Of a stretch of 64,000 nucleotides of DNA, positions 50,253 through 59,075 are shown in pieces. The DNA comes from Solibaculum_A intestinale (GTDB lineage: Bacteria; Bacillota; Clostridia; Oscillospirales; Acutalibacteraceae): contig NZ_JBBMFD010000014.1 in the NCBI RefSeq assembly GCF_040096205.1, positions 6,739 to 70,738 of the forward strand, given 5' to 3'. The number at the start of each line of letters is the position of its first letter. Position 1 is the stretch's first letter. The notes under the pieces are model-generated. The model worked only from the letters and a program-made list of their open reading frames with translations, ran no database searches and was not told the DNA's origin. Position numbers and translations under genes: made by a program.

Positions 50253-51712
50253 CGGACCGTCACCACCGCCACCGATTTGGCCGGCAGGGTGAAGGATAGG
50301 ACGTCCTCATTTAAGGTTACGGGAAGAGACATCGGCTTAACCGTTTCGCCCGCCTCAAAATCGTTGCCGGCGTTCATGGCATGTGCCGTGAGCACCCGGC
50401 CGGCGGCTTCCTGCACCGCTTTGCCCCGAAGTTCACAGGTAACCGATTCGCTTTCATTGGGACTCAGGTTGCACAAAGTCAGGTTTACAGCCCCGTCCTC
50501 CGCCAAGGAGGAGGAAACGCTTACCTTGGGCAAGGTAATTTCCCCGAAGGTATAGTCGGGCGTCTGCACCGCCGCGTCAAGGAGCTTCGCATCCTGATGG
50601 ACGGCGTACATTTCGATTACGTAATAGGTGGGCGTGCGGACCATTTTCGCCCCGTCGGTGAGGATGGGAGCCTGAAGGACGTTGACCAGCTGGGCGATGT
50701 TCGCCATCTGTACCCGGCGGCTGTGGCGGTTGAAAATGTTCAGAGACAGCCCCGCCAGCACCGCGTCGCGCATAGTATTGCGCTGGTAGAGGAAGCCGCG
50801 GACGGTGCCCGGCTCCTCGTCGTGCCAGGCGCCCCACTCGTCCACCAGCAGGCCGATGCGGTTTTGGGGGTCGTATTCGTCCATGATGGCGGTGTGCCGG
50901 ACGATTTCTTCCTCGATTCCCGCCGCGTCTTTGAGCATTTCGGCCCATTCGGCTTCCCCGAACTGGGTGGCAGACCGGTTCTTTTTATTATAGGAGTAAT
51001 AATGCAGCGTCAGCCCGTCCATAAAAGGGGCCGCTTCCCGCATGAGAACTCTCGTCCACTCATAATCGCCCCGGTTGGGACCACAGGCGATTTTATAGAG
51101 CTTATTGTCCCCATAATTGAGGCAATAGGTAGAGAACCGGCGGTACAGGTCTGCGTAATACTGGGGCCGCATGAAGCCGCCGCAGCCCCAGTTTTCATTG
51201 CCCACACCGAAATACTTTACCTTCCACGGTTCCTTGCGGCCGTTTTCCTCCCGAAGCTTCGCCATGGGGGATACCCCGTCAAAGGTCATGTACTCGATCC
51301 ATTCCTGCATTTCCTGAACCGTGCCGCTGCCTACGTTGCCGTTGATATAGGGCTCGCATCCCAGCTGCCTGCACAGCTCGAAGAACTCGTGGGTGCCGAA
51401 GGAATTGTCCTCCACCATTCCGCCCCAGTGGACGTTGATCATCTTTTTGCGGGACTCTTTGGGTCCGATTCCGTCCTTCCAATGGTAGGTATCCGCAAAG
51501 CAGCCGCCCGGCCAGCGTAGCACCGGGATCTTCATTTGTTTGAGCGCCTCCACCACGTCGGTGCGCATACCGTTGCGGTTTGGAATCTGGGAATTCTCGC
51601 CCACATAAAGTCCTTCGTAGATACAGCGGCCCAGGTGCTCGGCAAACTGGCCGTACAGGTTGCGGTTGATGGTGTGCTGAGGCTGGTCGGCGTTGATGGT
51701 AAGGATCGCCAT
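50249..51712 (-). CDS. Alpha-L-arabinofuranosidase, GH51
   Basis: Removes terminal arabinofuranosyl residues from arabinan and arabinoxylan oligosaccharides. 487 residues, no signal peptide, so cytoplasmic. The acid/base is Glu173 in GNENWGCGG and the nucleophile Glu292 in LLVDEWGAWHDEEPG. Other GH51 landmarks are QFAEHLGRCIYEGLYVG, LRWPGGCFADTYHWKDG and a C-terminal beta sandwich. ATG 51712 is taken as start (AAAGGATGG upstream); the ATG at 51724 is an alternative. Operon with GH35 suggests arabinogalactan side-chain use. Confidence 0.95.
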   Translation of the reverse strand: MAILTINADQPQHTINRNLYGQFAEHLGRCIYEGLYVGENSQIPNRNGMRTDVVEALKQMKIPVLRWPGGCFADTYHWKDGIGPKESRKKMINVHWGGMVEDNSFGTHEFFELCRQLGCEPYINGNVGSGTVQEMQEWIEYMTFDGVSPMAKLREENGRKEPWKVKYFGVGNENWGCGGFMRPQYYADLYRRFSTYCLNYGDNKLYKIACGPNRGDYEWTRVLMREAAPFMDGLTLHYYSYNKKNRSATQFGEAEWAEMLKDAAGIEEEIVRHTAIMDEYDPQNRIGLLVDEWGAWHDEEPGTVRGFLYQRNTMRDAVLAGLSLNIFNRHSRRVQMANIAQLVNVLQAPILTDGAKMVRTPTYYVIEMYAVHQDAKLLDAAVQTPDYTFGEITLPKVSVSSSLAEDGAVNLTLCNLSPNESESVTCELRGKAVQEAAGRVLTAHAMNAGNDFEAGETVKPMSLPVTLNEDVLSFTLPAKSVAVVTVR

Positions 51713-51831
51713 AGTGTCATCCATCCTTTGTGTGAATCGTTATTTTTATAAGGAGAACCTGGAAAGAGCCGGAGCCTTTCGTCCCCGTGCCACCGGGAGA
51801 AGATTTTCTCGCTCCAAAACCTTTTTTGCCT

Positions 51832-54132
51832 TTATAGGCTCATGAGGGAAAGGTCGATTTGATATTCCGGGGAAAGCTGCGCTTGCTCGATGCGGCAAGC
51901 CACGCCGTTTTCCAGCTTGGGCGGGCAGTCAAAGAAAATGTCGTCCCCTTCCCGGTAGGCGGTGATTTCCAGGCGCACATCTGTGTCCCCTTTGATCTCA
52001 AAGCGGGATAAGCCAATGTCCCACACCCCGTCAATGTAATAGGTGTCTGCCGCCAGGGCGCCGTCTAAGTAAAGCCGCGCCTCGCTGCCGGCCCAATGAA
52101 GCTGCAAAAACAGGTCGTGAATGCCCTTCGGCTCGCAGGAGATGGTTACCTTCCAGGTCCGTACGTTTTCCTTCATGCAGGGTATCTCTTCCAGACGGAG
52201 CTGGGTTTCTACCGGTGTAAGCGCCAGGGAATGCCGATAATACCCGGTAGCGGGGTCGGTTCCTTGGCAGGTTACCTGTACGCCGTCGGTTTTTACCTGA
52301 GGCGGCAGGGCATGAGGGGTACACACCGCCGTGAACGCCGTCCGAGAAAAGAGGGCGGCGGTTTCCCCGTCGTCTATGACAAGGCCCGGGAAGAAAATCG
52401 CCTGGCCGTTTGACAGAAAGGAAAGAGTCAGCGCCGCCTCATAGGGCAGGCAGCGCAGCCGCACGGTCCCGGATTTCCCTTTTAGGGTGGCGGCCATCGC
52501 CTTTTTCGGATCGGACACAGACAAAACAAGCAAATCCTCCGCCTTGTCCTGCACCCCGTTTTCCAGCGCCGTTACGGTAACACCTTTGAGCGCAAACTGC
52601 CCGGGAATCCCCTGCGGCGTGAAAAAGAGATATTCAGGCGTATCGTCCACCACCGTGCGCCCAATCGGCTGGGCGGTGGCCCAAGGAAGGGACACCCCGT
52701 CCAAAGACAGCCCGAAGGGAAGGATGGCCCGGCAGCCGTTTGAAAGGGTCAGGTCCGGGAACGTTACGGGTCCGATCTTGGTTTGCAGGGCAATGGAAAG
52801 AACCTTTTGGGTCATGACTCGTTTGCGCTGGTAGTTGTTGAGAAAGAGAAAGCCGCTTTTCCCGTCCGTTTGGATGGACAGGCGCGGCGTATCCATGTCC
52901 TCCGCTTCCTTAGAGTTGACAGGCGGGATCACCGTTTCCATCGCAGTCAGCGCGCCGCCGAACTCTTTGAGGAAAAAATGCAGCAGTTTACAGGTGTGAT
53001 ACGCGTCGTTTGCCTGGCCGAACTCGCCAAGCGGCGCCTGAAAATCGTAGCTGAGCTTGGGGTAGTTGTTGTTGCCGCCGGTCTGGCGGGATTCCTCGAA
53101 AGAGGAACGGCGCCCCATGGGATTCGTGCCCCCATGGTACATGTAATATCCTACCAGGTTGACCCCGGAAGCAAGCTTCGATAAAATCATGGCCTGGGTG
53201 TCGTCCCCGGTGACCTTGATGCGGCGATGATGAGTGGGCATCAGGCCGCCCCCCAGCTCCGCCGTGGAGAAGGGATAACGCGCAATGTCGCAGGTAAAGC
53301 CGTCGTCGTCCGCCTCCCGAAAGTCGGAGGCGATGGCAGTATCGTTGAGAAAGGGTTCGATCAAATAGTTGACGTTGGCGGGCAGCTCATTGGTATGCTG
53401 GGTCCAGGGCGCTTCTACATAGCCGCCCAGCACCGGCAGCATCTCGTCGTCCACCACGATACCGCCGCCCCAGGCCGTCGCCGTGTAAAAAGGAACGGCA
53501 AAGCCCTCCTCCACGGCGATCCGCTTGAGGGTGCGCAGATGCTCTTTTCCCGCTTCGCCCGTCAGGCCGCCCACATGGCCGTACTCGTTTTCCAGCTGCA
53601 CCCCGATAATGGGGCCGCCCTGGGAGAAGAGCAGGCCGTCCACCTGCTTATAAATGTTGTGATAAAAGCCACGCACACAGTAAAAATAGCCCTCGTTGTT
53701 CTCTCGCAGCGGAAAAGGCTTTTTCATAAGCCAGTCGGGAAACCCGCCGTTGCGGCATTCCCCATGGACCCAGGGCCCGATGCGAAGGAGCAGGGAAAGC
53801 CCGTGTCTGCCGCAAAGGGCTACAAACCGGCGCAGGTCTTTGTTCCCGCTCCAGTCCCACTGGCCCTCAATTTCCTCGTGGTGAATCCAGAATACATAAG
53901 TGGCCACCACGTTAATTCCGCCGGCTTTCATCTTCAAGAACTCTTCCTCCCAGCGATTGCAGGGAAAACGGGAAAAGTGAAATTCGCCCATAACCGGGAA
54001 CCAGGGCTTGCCGTTTTTCTCAAAATAACCGCTGTTGGCCGATAAGGTTTCCCCCTTGGGCGACATGCCCAGAAAGGGGAGCGGAGTCGTCTTTTTGGCT
54101 TCATAGCCGGATACATCCAAGGACAGACGCAT
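51832..54132 (-). CDS. Beta-galactosidase, GH35
   Basis: 766 residues, cytoplasmic. The N-terminal TIM barrel has the GH35 features GEFHFSRFP (49-57), FWIHHEEIEGQWDWSG, GPWVHGECRNGGFPDWL, the acid/base Glu183 in QLENEYG and the nucleophile Glu292 in STAELGGG. C-terminal beta-sandwich domains follow (from about 400). ATG 54132 has GGAGGGAG five bases upstream and is chosen over in-frame ATGs at 54147 and 54195. First gene of the operon with GH51, consistent with breakdown of imported galactan or arabinogalactan oligosaccharides. Confidence 0.92.
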   Translation of the reverse strand: MRLSLDVSGYEAKKTTPLPFLGMSPKGETLSANSGYFEKNGKPWFPVMGEFHFSRFPCNRWEEEFLKMKAGGINVVATYVFWIHHEEIEGQWDWSGNKDLRRFVALCGRHGLSLLLRIGPWVHGECRNGGFPDWLMKKPFPLRENNEGYFYCVRGFYHNIYKQVDGLLFSQGGPIIGVQLENEYGHVGGLTGEAGKEHLRTLKRIAVEEGFAVPFYTATAWGGGIVVDDEMLPVLGGYVEAPWTQHTNELPANVNYLIEPFLNDTAIASDFREADDDGFTCDIARYPFSTAELGGGLMPTHHRRIKVTGDDTQAMILSKLASGVNLVGYYMYHGGTNPMGRRSSFEESRQTGGNNNYPKLSYDFQAPLGEFGQANDAYHTCKLLHFFLKEFGGALTAMETVIPPVNSKEAEDMDTPRLSIQTDGKSGFLFLNNYQRKRVMTQKVLSIALQTKIGPVTFPDLTLSNGCRAILPFGLSLDGVSLPWATAQPIGRTVVDDTPEYLFFTPQGIPGQFALKGVTVTALENGVQDKAEDLLVLSVSDPKKAMAATLKGKSGTVRLRCLPYEAALTLSFLSNGQAIFFPGLVIDDGETAALFSRTAFTAVCTPHALPPQVKTDGVQVTCQGTDPATGYYRHSLALTPVETQLRLEEIPCMKENVRTWKVTISCEPKGIHDLFLQLHWAGSEARLYLDGALAADTYYIDGVWDIGLSRFEIKGDTDVRLEITAYREGDDIFFDCPPKLENGVACRIEQAQLSPEYQIDLSLMSL

Positions 54133-54193
54133 GATTTCTCCCTCCATAGAAGGCTTCATTTGCAAAATCGACTCAAACGCCGATGCTACGCTC

Positions 54194-54222
54194 ATTTTAC
54201 CAGCATGTTCCTACCCGCGCAA
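54194..54222 (-). promoter_or_regulatory. Promoter of the GH35 operon
   Basis: Minus strand TTGCGC (complement of 54217-54222), 17 bases, TAAAAT (complement of 54194-54199), about 60 bases before the GH35 start. Confidence 0.6.
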
Positions 54223-54273
54223 GGGGCCAAAACACAAAAGATTTCCTTTTCCTTGGAAGTGTTTCTTTTGGGT

Positions 54274-54302
54274 TTGACGACGGGACAAAGGCGCGGTACA
54301 AT
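54274..54302 (+). promoter_or_regulatory. Promoter of the DUF2461 gene
   Basis: TTGACG (54274-54279), 17 bases, TACAAT (54297-54302). Confidence 0.75.
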
Positions 54303-54337
54303 AAAGCAGCAACCCCCAACGAAAGGAGCGAACACAT

Positions 54338-55027
54338 ATGGAAAAAACCGCGCCCTTTTCCGGCTTTACACAGGACACCATCGACTTTTTGTGGAACCTG
54401 CGGCTCAACAACAACCGCGCCTGGTTTGAGGAGCATAAGGCGGAGTACCGCCGGCATCTTTTCGATCCCTTCACCAGCCTTTCTAAGGAACTGACTGAAT
54501 TTGTGTCCGGGCTTGACCCGAATCGTCTCTTCAACGTGCGTATTTCCCGCATTTATAAGGACATGCGTTATTACCACGGCGACGCGATTTACCAGGACCA
54601 TCTGTGGACAGCGCCCAAGCCCGCCGTGGAGAACTGGAAGACGGTTCCCATGTTTTACTTCCAGTTAAGGCCCGAGGCCTACGAATACGGCATGGGGTAT
54701 TTTGACGCCGCCGCCGAAACCATGGATGCCCTGCGCGCCCGCATCGACGCGAATCCCGCCGAGTTTGAAGCGGTGCGAAAGGCGGCCGAAAAGGCGGATG
54801 CCTTTGCGATGCTCGGTTATCTTTATAAAAAGAAATACGCTGGAAAACCGCCCGAAATCGCCCAGTGGTACCAGCGCAAGGAGCTTTACTTCCAGGCGAC
54901 CCGTCCCATTGATGAGAAGGTTTTTTCCCGGGCGTTGCTCGAACAGGTAAAGGCAGATTTTACCTCCATCCTGCCCGTGTATCAATACCTGTGGTCTCTT
55001 TGCCCCCAGGAAAAGGTGAGCCGATGA
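54338..55027 (+). CDS. DUF2461-family protein
   Basis: 229 residues. Family landmarks are FLWNLRLNNNRAWFEEHKAEY near the start, the RISRIYKDMRYY segment and the SFYFQL-like FYFQLRPEAYEYGMGYF region. DUF2461 proteins are widespread and small, with no established activity that I know of. ATG 54338 is preceded by GAAAGGAG. It overlaps the next gene by four bases (ATGA). Confidence 0.88.
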   Translation: MEKTAPFSGFTQDTIDFLWNLRLNNNRAWFEEHKAEYRRHLFDPFTSLSKELTEFVSGLDPNRLFNVRISRIYKDMRYYHGDAIYQDHLWTAPKPAVENWKTVPMFYFQLRPEAYEYGMGYFDAAAETMDALRARIDANPAEFEAVRKAAEKADAFAMLGYLYKKKYAGKPPEIAQWYQRKELYFQATRPIDEKVFSRALLEQVKADFTSILPVYQYLWSLCPQEKVSR

Positions 55028-55809
55028 GACGAAGAAAAACGCCGGTTTTGCGTGCCCTTCTGGTCGTTCTGGACCTGCTGCTTCTTCTCTGGTGCGCGTC
55101 CCCGATTTTCAGCGGGGTGTGGCACGTGGGGATGACCGGGGCCGCGGCGGCAGAACTTGCCGTATTGGTGGTATTGTTGTTCTGGCCCGGCTTTAAAAGG
55201 CTTGTTTGCGCCGTCTGGTCCAAATGGGCGGGGAAGGCGGCTCTTTGCGCCCTCGGCGTTGTTCTTGCCGCGGGAATCGGGACATGCCTGGTATTTACCG
55301 GGCAGATGCTCTATGCCGCTTATGGAGGCCCTGCCCCCCAGAGCCACACGGTGGTCATTCTCGGTGCGAAAGTGGACCCAGCCGGGCAGCCTTCCGCCGC
55401 CCTTGCCGCCCGGTTGGATTTGGGCGCTGCCTATCTGCAGGAGCACCCGGACGCGGTGTGCCTGGTGACCGGAGGCCAGGGAGCCAACGAACCGGTCAGC
55501 GAGGCGAAGGCCATGCAGGCGTACCTGTCCGCCAAGGGGATCGACCCGTCCCGCATTTTGCTGGAGGACCGGGCGACCGATACCCGGGAAAACCTTTCCT
55601 ACTGTGCCGCCATCCTCAAAGAGCAGGGCCTTTCCAGCCAGATCGTGCTGGTGACCGACGGGTACCACCAGTGGCGTTCTCAGATGCTTGCCAGGGAAGC
55701 GGGCCTTTCGCCCCAGCCGCTGGCAAACGCCACCCGGTTTGATATGCTGCCGGGCTATTGGGTGCGAGAGTGGTTCGCCCTGGCGGAATATCTCTTTTTA
55801 GGCGGCTGA
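55024..55809 (+). CDS. YdcF/SanA-like DUF218 membrane protein
   Basis: 261 residues. Three N-terminal hydrophobic segments (about 8-25, 30-58 and 72-100) precede an extracytoplasmic DUF218 domain: HTVVILGAKVDPAGQPSAAL, CLVTGGQGANEPVSEAKAM, ILLEDRATDTRENLSYCA and VTDGYHQWRSQ. Members (ElyC, SanA) act in envelope polysaccharide or lipid-carrier metabolism. The ATG overlaps the DUF2461 stop codon. Confidence 0.88.
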   Translation: MRRRKTPVLRALLVVLDLLLLLWCASPIFSGVWHVGMTGAAAAELAVLVVLLFWPGFKRLVCAVWSKWAGKAALCALGVVLAAGIGTCLVFTGQMLYAAYGGPAPQSHTVVILGAKVDPAGQPSAALAARLDLGAAYLQEHPDAVCLVTGGQGANEPVSEAKAMQAYLSAKGIDPSRILLEDRATDTRENLSYCAAILKEQGLSSQIVLVTDGYHQWRSQMLAREAGLSPQPLANATRFDMLPGYWVREWFALAEYLFLGG

Positions 55810-55852
55810 CCGGCAAAGAAGCATATAGAAAAACCTGTCTGTTTCAAGCGAG

Positions 55853-55889
55853 AAGGAGGGGGCTGACGTAGCGTCAGCCCCCTCCTTTT
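55853..55889. terminator. Intrinsic terminator
   Basis: AAGGAGGGGGCTGAC (55853-55867) and GTCAGCCCCCTCCTT (55873-55887) form a 15-bp stem followed by TTC. It ends the DUF2461-YdcF transcript. Confidence 0.85.
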
Positions 55890-55969
55890 CCTACAAAACC
55901 AGCCGATGCCGATAGGGATGCCTTTGCGCCTGCACTTGGCAAGGCCTAATAAGCGCCGGGGCAATCGGT

Positions 55970-57073
55970 TCAACTCTGCGGGTACCCGATCTTCAAAGAC
56001 ATCCCTTCCACCGCAACCCCGGGGCTTCTGGTGATGGGAAGCTTCTGCTCGGCGGAAAACCCGATGGTTTCCCCGTCACGAAGGACCACGTCCTGTGCCA
56101 GCACGTAATAGGACAGGTCAAAGAGAAAGTCCCGCAGGTCGCCCGGGCTTGCCGGCGTGTCCAGCACCTCGATTTCGTCCTTTCCGAAGGCATTAAGGCC
56201 GTAGGTATAGCCGCAGATCCCGTTTTCCGTGCGGTATAGCCCGAAGTAGACCCAGTTGAGCAGAGGCAGTTCCCCTTCCTTCATGGTATCAGCCGCCTGC
56301 AGGTAAAAGCCCGGCTCGAACACCGTCCCGCAGGCGTAGACGCCGAGGGCATTCTCCTGCTTTAAGCAGGCGGCGGTGACCTTGACCCAAAGCCTGGCGA
56401 TTTCCTGTGCACAACGCTCCTTGCCAAGCACCGCCACCAGAAGGTGGGCCTGGTGGGTCTTGGTCACCTCCACCGCTTGGGGCCACAGATAATTGGTGGC
56501 GGCGTTTTGTTCCGCCTCGCCGCCGGGGACCGGGGCGGGCATCAGGCTGACCGCTGCCATCATTCCGTCCACGTCGAAAACCAGACTGTCCCCGCTCTCA
56601 TCGCCGGCCGCTTCGCCCGGTTCCTGGGAGCAGGAAATCCCCCAATCCGCAAGCAGGTCCGCCTTGTATTTCTCCGGGTCCCACCGGGCGCTTTCCAACA
56701 GCACAAAGCTGGCAAAGGGGCCAGTTTCCCGTTCCTCCGGCTCCTGGGAGGCCTGTCTGGCCTGCTCCATCCAATATTCCCGGATCTTTTCCACCATGGC
56801 CGTGGCCTTCTCCTTGGCGGTCGCGGGATCGTAGGCTTCCATTTCGCTGAACACATGTCCGCAATGCTGGGATTCTCCTGGCTCATACCCGCCGCATATC
56901 CCCAGCAGCCAGGGACCTAAAACGGATTTTTTGTACTTAAAGATATAATAGTGCAAATTATGCAGGTCGAATTCGCCCGCCAGCTCGAGTTTTACCGGGG
57001 CTTTTCCCAGCTCCTGCGGATGGGAAAGCCATGCGGCCATTGCGTCTTTCGCGGCGCTTTGCTGTTCATTCAT
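55970..57073 (-). CDS. DUF4261-domain protein
   Basis: 367 residues, soluble. The middle part matches DUF4261: ASFVLLESARWDPEKYKADL, ADWGI, VSLMPAPVPGGEAEQNAATN and THQAHLLVAVLG. The N-terminal 110 residues resemble a separate small domain with the start codon region MNEQQSAAKDAMAAWLSHP. Function unknown. The gene stands alone; GGAAGG precedes its ATG. No obvious partner among its neighbours. Confidence 0.72.
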   Translation of the reverse strand: MNEQQSAAKDAMAAWLSHPQELGKAPVKLELAGEFDLHNLHYYIFKYKKSVLGPWLLGICGGYEPGESQHCGHVFSEMEAYDPATAKEKATAMVEKIREYWMEQARQASQEPEERETGPFASFVLLESARWDPEKYKADLLADWGISCSQEPGEAAGDESGDSLVFDVDGMMAAVSLMPAPVPGGEAEQNAATNYLWPQAVEVTKTHQAHLLVAVLGKERCAQEIARLWVKVTAACLKQENALGVYACGTVFEPGFYLQAADTMKEGELPLLNWVYFGLYRTENGICGYTYGLNAFGKDEIEVLDTPASPGDLRDFLFDLSYYVLAQDVVLRDGETIGFSAEQKLPITRSPGVAVEGMSLKIGYPQS

Positions 57074-57405
57074 AGGGGTCGCCTTCCTTTCTGTTGAGAG
57101 AAATTTTCCGGGCGGCTTTAAGCGCGAAGCGTTCGGGCAAAGGAAACCGCCTGCGGTTATCTCGAGTTTTACAGGGAAGTTTACGCGGATAACCCGTCCA
57201 TTCGGCGGCGATACTCATGAATTTTGCAGCCGGATGGATATCGGTTTCAGTATACCATGGCAGAGGAAAAAGAACTCTCTTTTTTAGAAGGAAAGCCAGA
57301 CTTTTGCAAAAAAGCCCGGGTGTCCGGCAAAACCGCCGGACACCCGGGTATGGCTTGGATTTCTCTTTTGTGTGCATCCGCTTTTCAGGGAAGGGGGAAG
57401 CCCGT
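57074..57405. other. Gene-free stretch with one terminator
   Basis: 332 bases between the DUF4261 and oxidoreductase genes. It contains the minus-strand terminator at 57307-57348 and, near 57250, a TATACT on the minus strand that could serve the DUF4261 gene but lacks a clear -35. A plus-strand frame beginning at 57260 runs through the terminator and has no ribosome binding site. Confidence 0.5.
57307..57348 (-). terminator. Terminator of the FAD oxidoreductase gene
   Basis: CCCGGGTGTCCGGC and GCCGGACACCCGGG form a perfect 14-bp stem with a six-base loop; on the minus strand it is followed by GCTTTTTTG. Confidence 0.9.
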
Positions 57406-58698
57406 TTAGCGCCTGGCTTCCTTGCGCTTGCGGCTGCCCGCGTGGCCGGCCGGCTTGTACCGACACGGCGCGAATAGGGCCAGGTCCTCGGAAGGCTCGC
57501 CCTTGTGCAGTTCAAGCAGCAGTTCGGAGGCAATGTTGGCCCAGAGGATGCCGTTGTCGCCGGGGCACAGGGCGAAATACCAGCCCGGATGCTCCGCTTC
57601 TCCGCCGATGATGGGCAGTCCGTCCACGGTGGTGCAGAAGGCGCCCGCATAGTCGTATTCGGCAGACAGGCCCCGGATCCCGGGGAACATGTCCTTGAGA
57701 TGGGTTTCCAGCTCGCAATACCGCTTGGAAGCCAGATAGGGCATGGAAAGAATGCCGCCGATGCGTCCGCCGCCGTCGATGAAGGAGCTGGACAGGCCGC
57801 CGATGATGACCCGATTGTCGGCGGTGGTGCGCAGGTAAAGCTCGGGGCAGTCGTGGTTGCGCAGGATGCTCCGGTCCTCCCAGCCCGCGAACCCTTCCAC
57901 CGGCTTCGTCGCCATGGCAAAGACGGTGCTCTGGCTGGTAAGGCCGCCGGTGAACTGGGCTGCGTCGTAGCCGGAAGCGATGACCACCTTGTTGGCGTAG
58001 ACATAGTGGCGGGTAACCGAGCTTAATACCTGGTCCTGGGTCTGACGCTTGTCGTCGGTGACGATGTTATAAATGCGGGAATGCTCGTAGATCCGGGCGC
58101 CCGCTTGCTTCGCCGCTGCCACCAGCGCGTGGGTCAGACGATAGGGGTCCACCTCTGCCGACGCGTTTTTGCTCACGATGCCGCTGGAAATGGGGAAGGA
58201 GTACCGGTCCTTCGCCGTCGTCCGGTCGATCAGCTCCACGTCGAAGCCGGTGTGCCGCCGCTTGAGGTATTCCTCGTGGATAAAGCCGTCGTGCTCGGGG
58301 CAGTCGCAGTAATAGAGGCTGTCCCGGCGGGTAAAGCCCGCGTTGTCGGGCAGCTCGCCAGCCAGGCGCTCCATTTTGTGCACCGCCGCTTCGGCCATTT
58401 CATATACCCGTACCGCCTCATCCGAGCCGATTTTTTCCGTCAGCTCCGTCAGCGTTCCCGCCGCGTCGTATTCCAGTAGCCCCGTGCTTACCGAGGTGCT
58501 CCCGTAACCGATGGACGAGCCGGCCAGCAGCACCGTGTCGATCCCCGCCTTGGCAAACTGATAGGCGATCATCGCCCCGGTAAGTCCCGCGCCCACCACG
58601 GCCACCTCGCAGCTTTCGTCCTTCTCGAGCCATGGGTACTGTACCGGAACGGCATTTATCGCAGTCCACAAAGGATTTCCATGTACCAAATCCGTCAT
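57406..58698 (-). CDS. FAD-dependent oxidoreductase (DAO family)
   Basis: 430 residues. The Rossmann FAD motif VAVVGAGLTGAMIAYQFAKAG (about 33-53) is complete, and the C-terminal part has GFAGWEDRSILRN, DNRVIIGGLSS and the family ending FCTTVDGLPIIGG with PGWYFALCPGDNGILWANI. This arrangement is that of amine or amino-acid oxidases of the D-amino-acid-oxidase fold (glycine oxidase and gamma-glutamylputrescine oxidase group). The substrate is not determined. A basic tail (SRKRKEARR) ends the protein. It appears to be transcribed alone. Confidence 0.87.
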   Translation of the reverse strand: MTDLVHGNPLWTAINAVPVQYPWLEKDESCEVAVVGAGLTGAMIAYQFAKAGIDTVLLAGSSIGYGSTSVSTGLLEYDAAGTLTELTEKIGSDEAVRVYEMAEAAVHKMERLAGELPDNAGFTRRDSLYYCDCPEHDGFIHEEYLKRRHTGFDVELIDRTTAKDRYSFPISSGIVSKNASAEVDPYRLTHALVAAAKQAGARIYEHSRIYNIVTDDKRQTQDQVLSSVTRHYVYANKVVIASGYDAAQFTGGLTSQSTVFAMATKPVEGFAGWEDRSILRNHDCPELYLRTTADNRVIIGGLSSSFIDGGGRIGGILSMPYLASKRYCELETHLKDMFPGIRGLSAEYDYAGAFCTTVDGLPIIGGEAEHPGWYFALCPGDNGILWANIASELLLELHKGEPSEDLALFAPCRYKPAGHAGSRKRKEARR

Positions 58699-58888
58699 AT
58701 TCTCTCCAGCCTTTCAATAATATAGTGTACAACCTTTATTTTGCTTGTTCGGCGGGGCAATATGCATGGCGGACGGAAAAATCGCGCAAAGAAATTTCCG
58801 ATTTTCTGCAACGTTTTGCCCTCCGTCCTCGTCTTATGGATATGAGAGATGTCTGTATGGACGAAGTTGGTCGATGGGAGGGAGAGCA

Positions 58889-59005
58889 ATGCGCAGCAAA
58901 ATGTTTTACGGCGTGTCCTGCGCGATCTGTTTGGCGGTGATCGTCATCGGCATTTTGCTGGTGGGGTATTGGCTGGGGCCGGTTATGCTCTTCTCTTCCA
59001 TCTGA
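58889..59005 (+). CDS. Predicted 38-residue single-span membrane microprotein
   Basis: ATG 58889 is preceded by a strong ribosome binding site (GGGAGGGAG, 58877-58885). The frame encodes 38 residues: a short basic start (MRSKMFYG), one hydrophobic helix (about 9-36, including AICLAVIVIGILLVGYW) and the end MLFSSI, then TGA, followed eight bases later by an excellent terminator (59014-59057). The combination of ribosome binding site, single transmembrane helix and terminator supports a real small gene. I recognise no family, and no clear promoter is seen. Confidence 0.6.
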   Translation: MRSKMFYGVSCAICLAVIVIGILLVGYWLGPVMLFSSI

Positions 59006-59013
59006 CAACGCGC

Positions 59014-59057
59014 AAAAAAGAGGGCTGGGAACATTATGTTCCCAGCCCTCTTTTTCT
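59014..59057. terminator. Bidirectional terminator between the microprotein gene and glnS
   Basis: The arms AAAAGAGGGCTGGGAACA and TGTTCCCAGCCCTCTTTTT pair almost perfectly around a short TTA loop; A- and T-runs on both sides allow use from either direction. Confidence 0.92.
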
Positions 59058-59075
59058 GTCATAACTATACGCGCT

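Noticed and set aside
50381..51520. 379-codon plus-strand frame opposite the GH51 gene
   Set aside because: GH51 has both catalytic glutamates and normal length; the opposite frame has no ribosome binding site or domain.
57224..57409. Plus-strand frame with internal MAEEKELSFL in the gap before the oxidoreductase
   Set aside because: It passes through the terminator at 57307-57348 and lacks a ribosome binding site.
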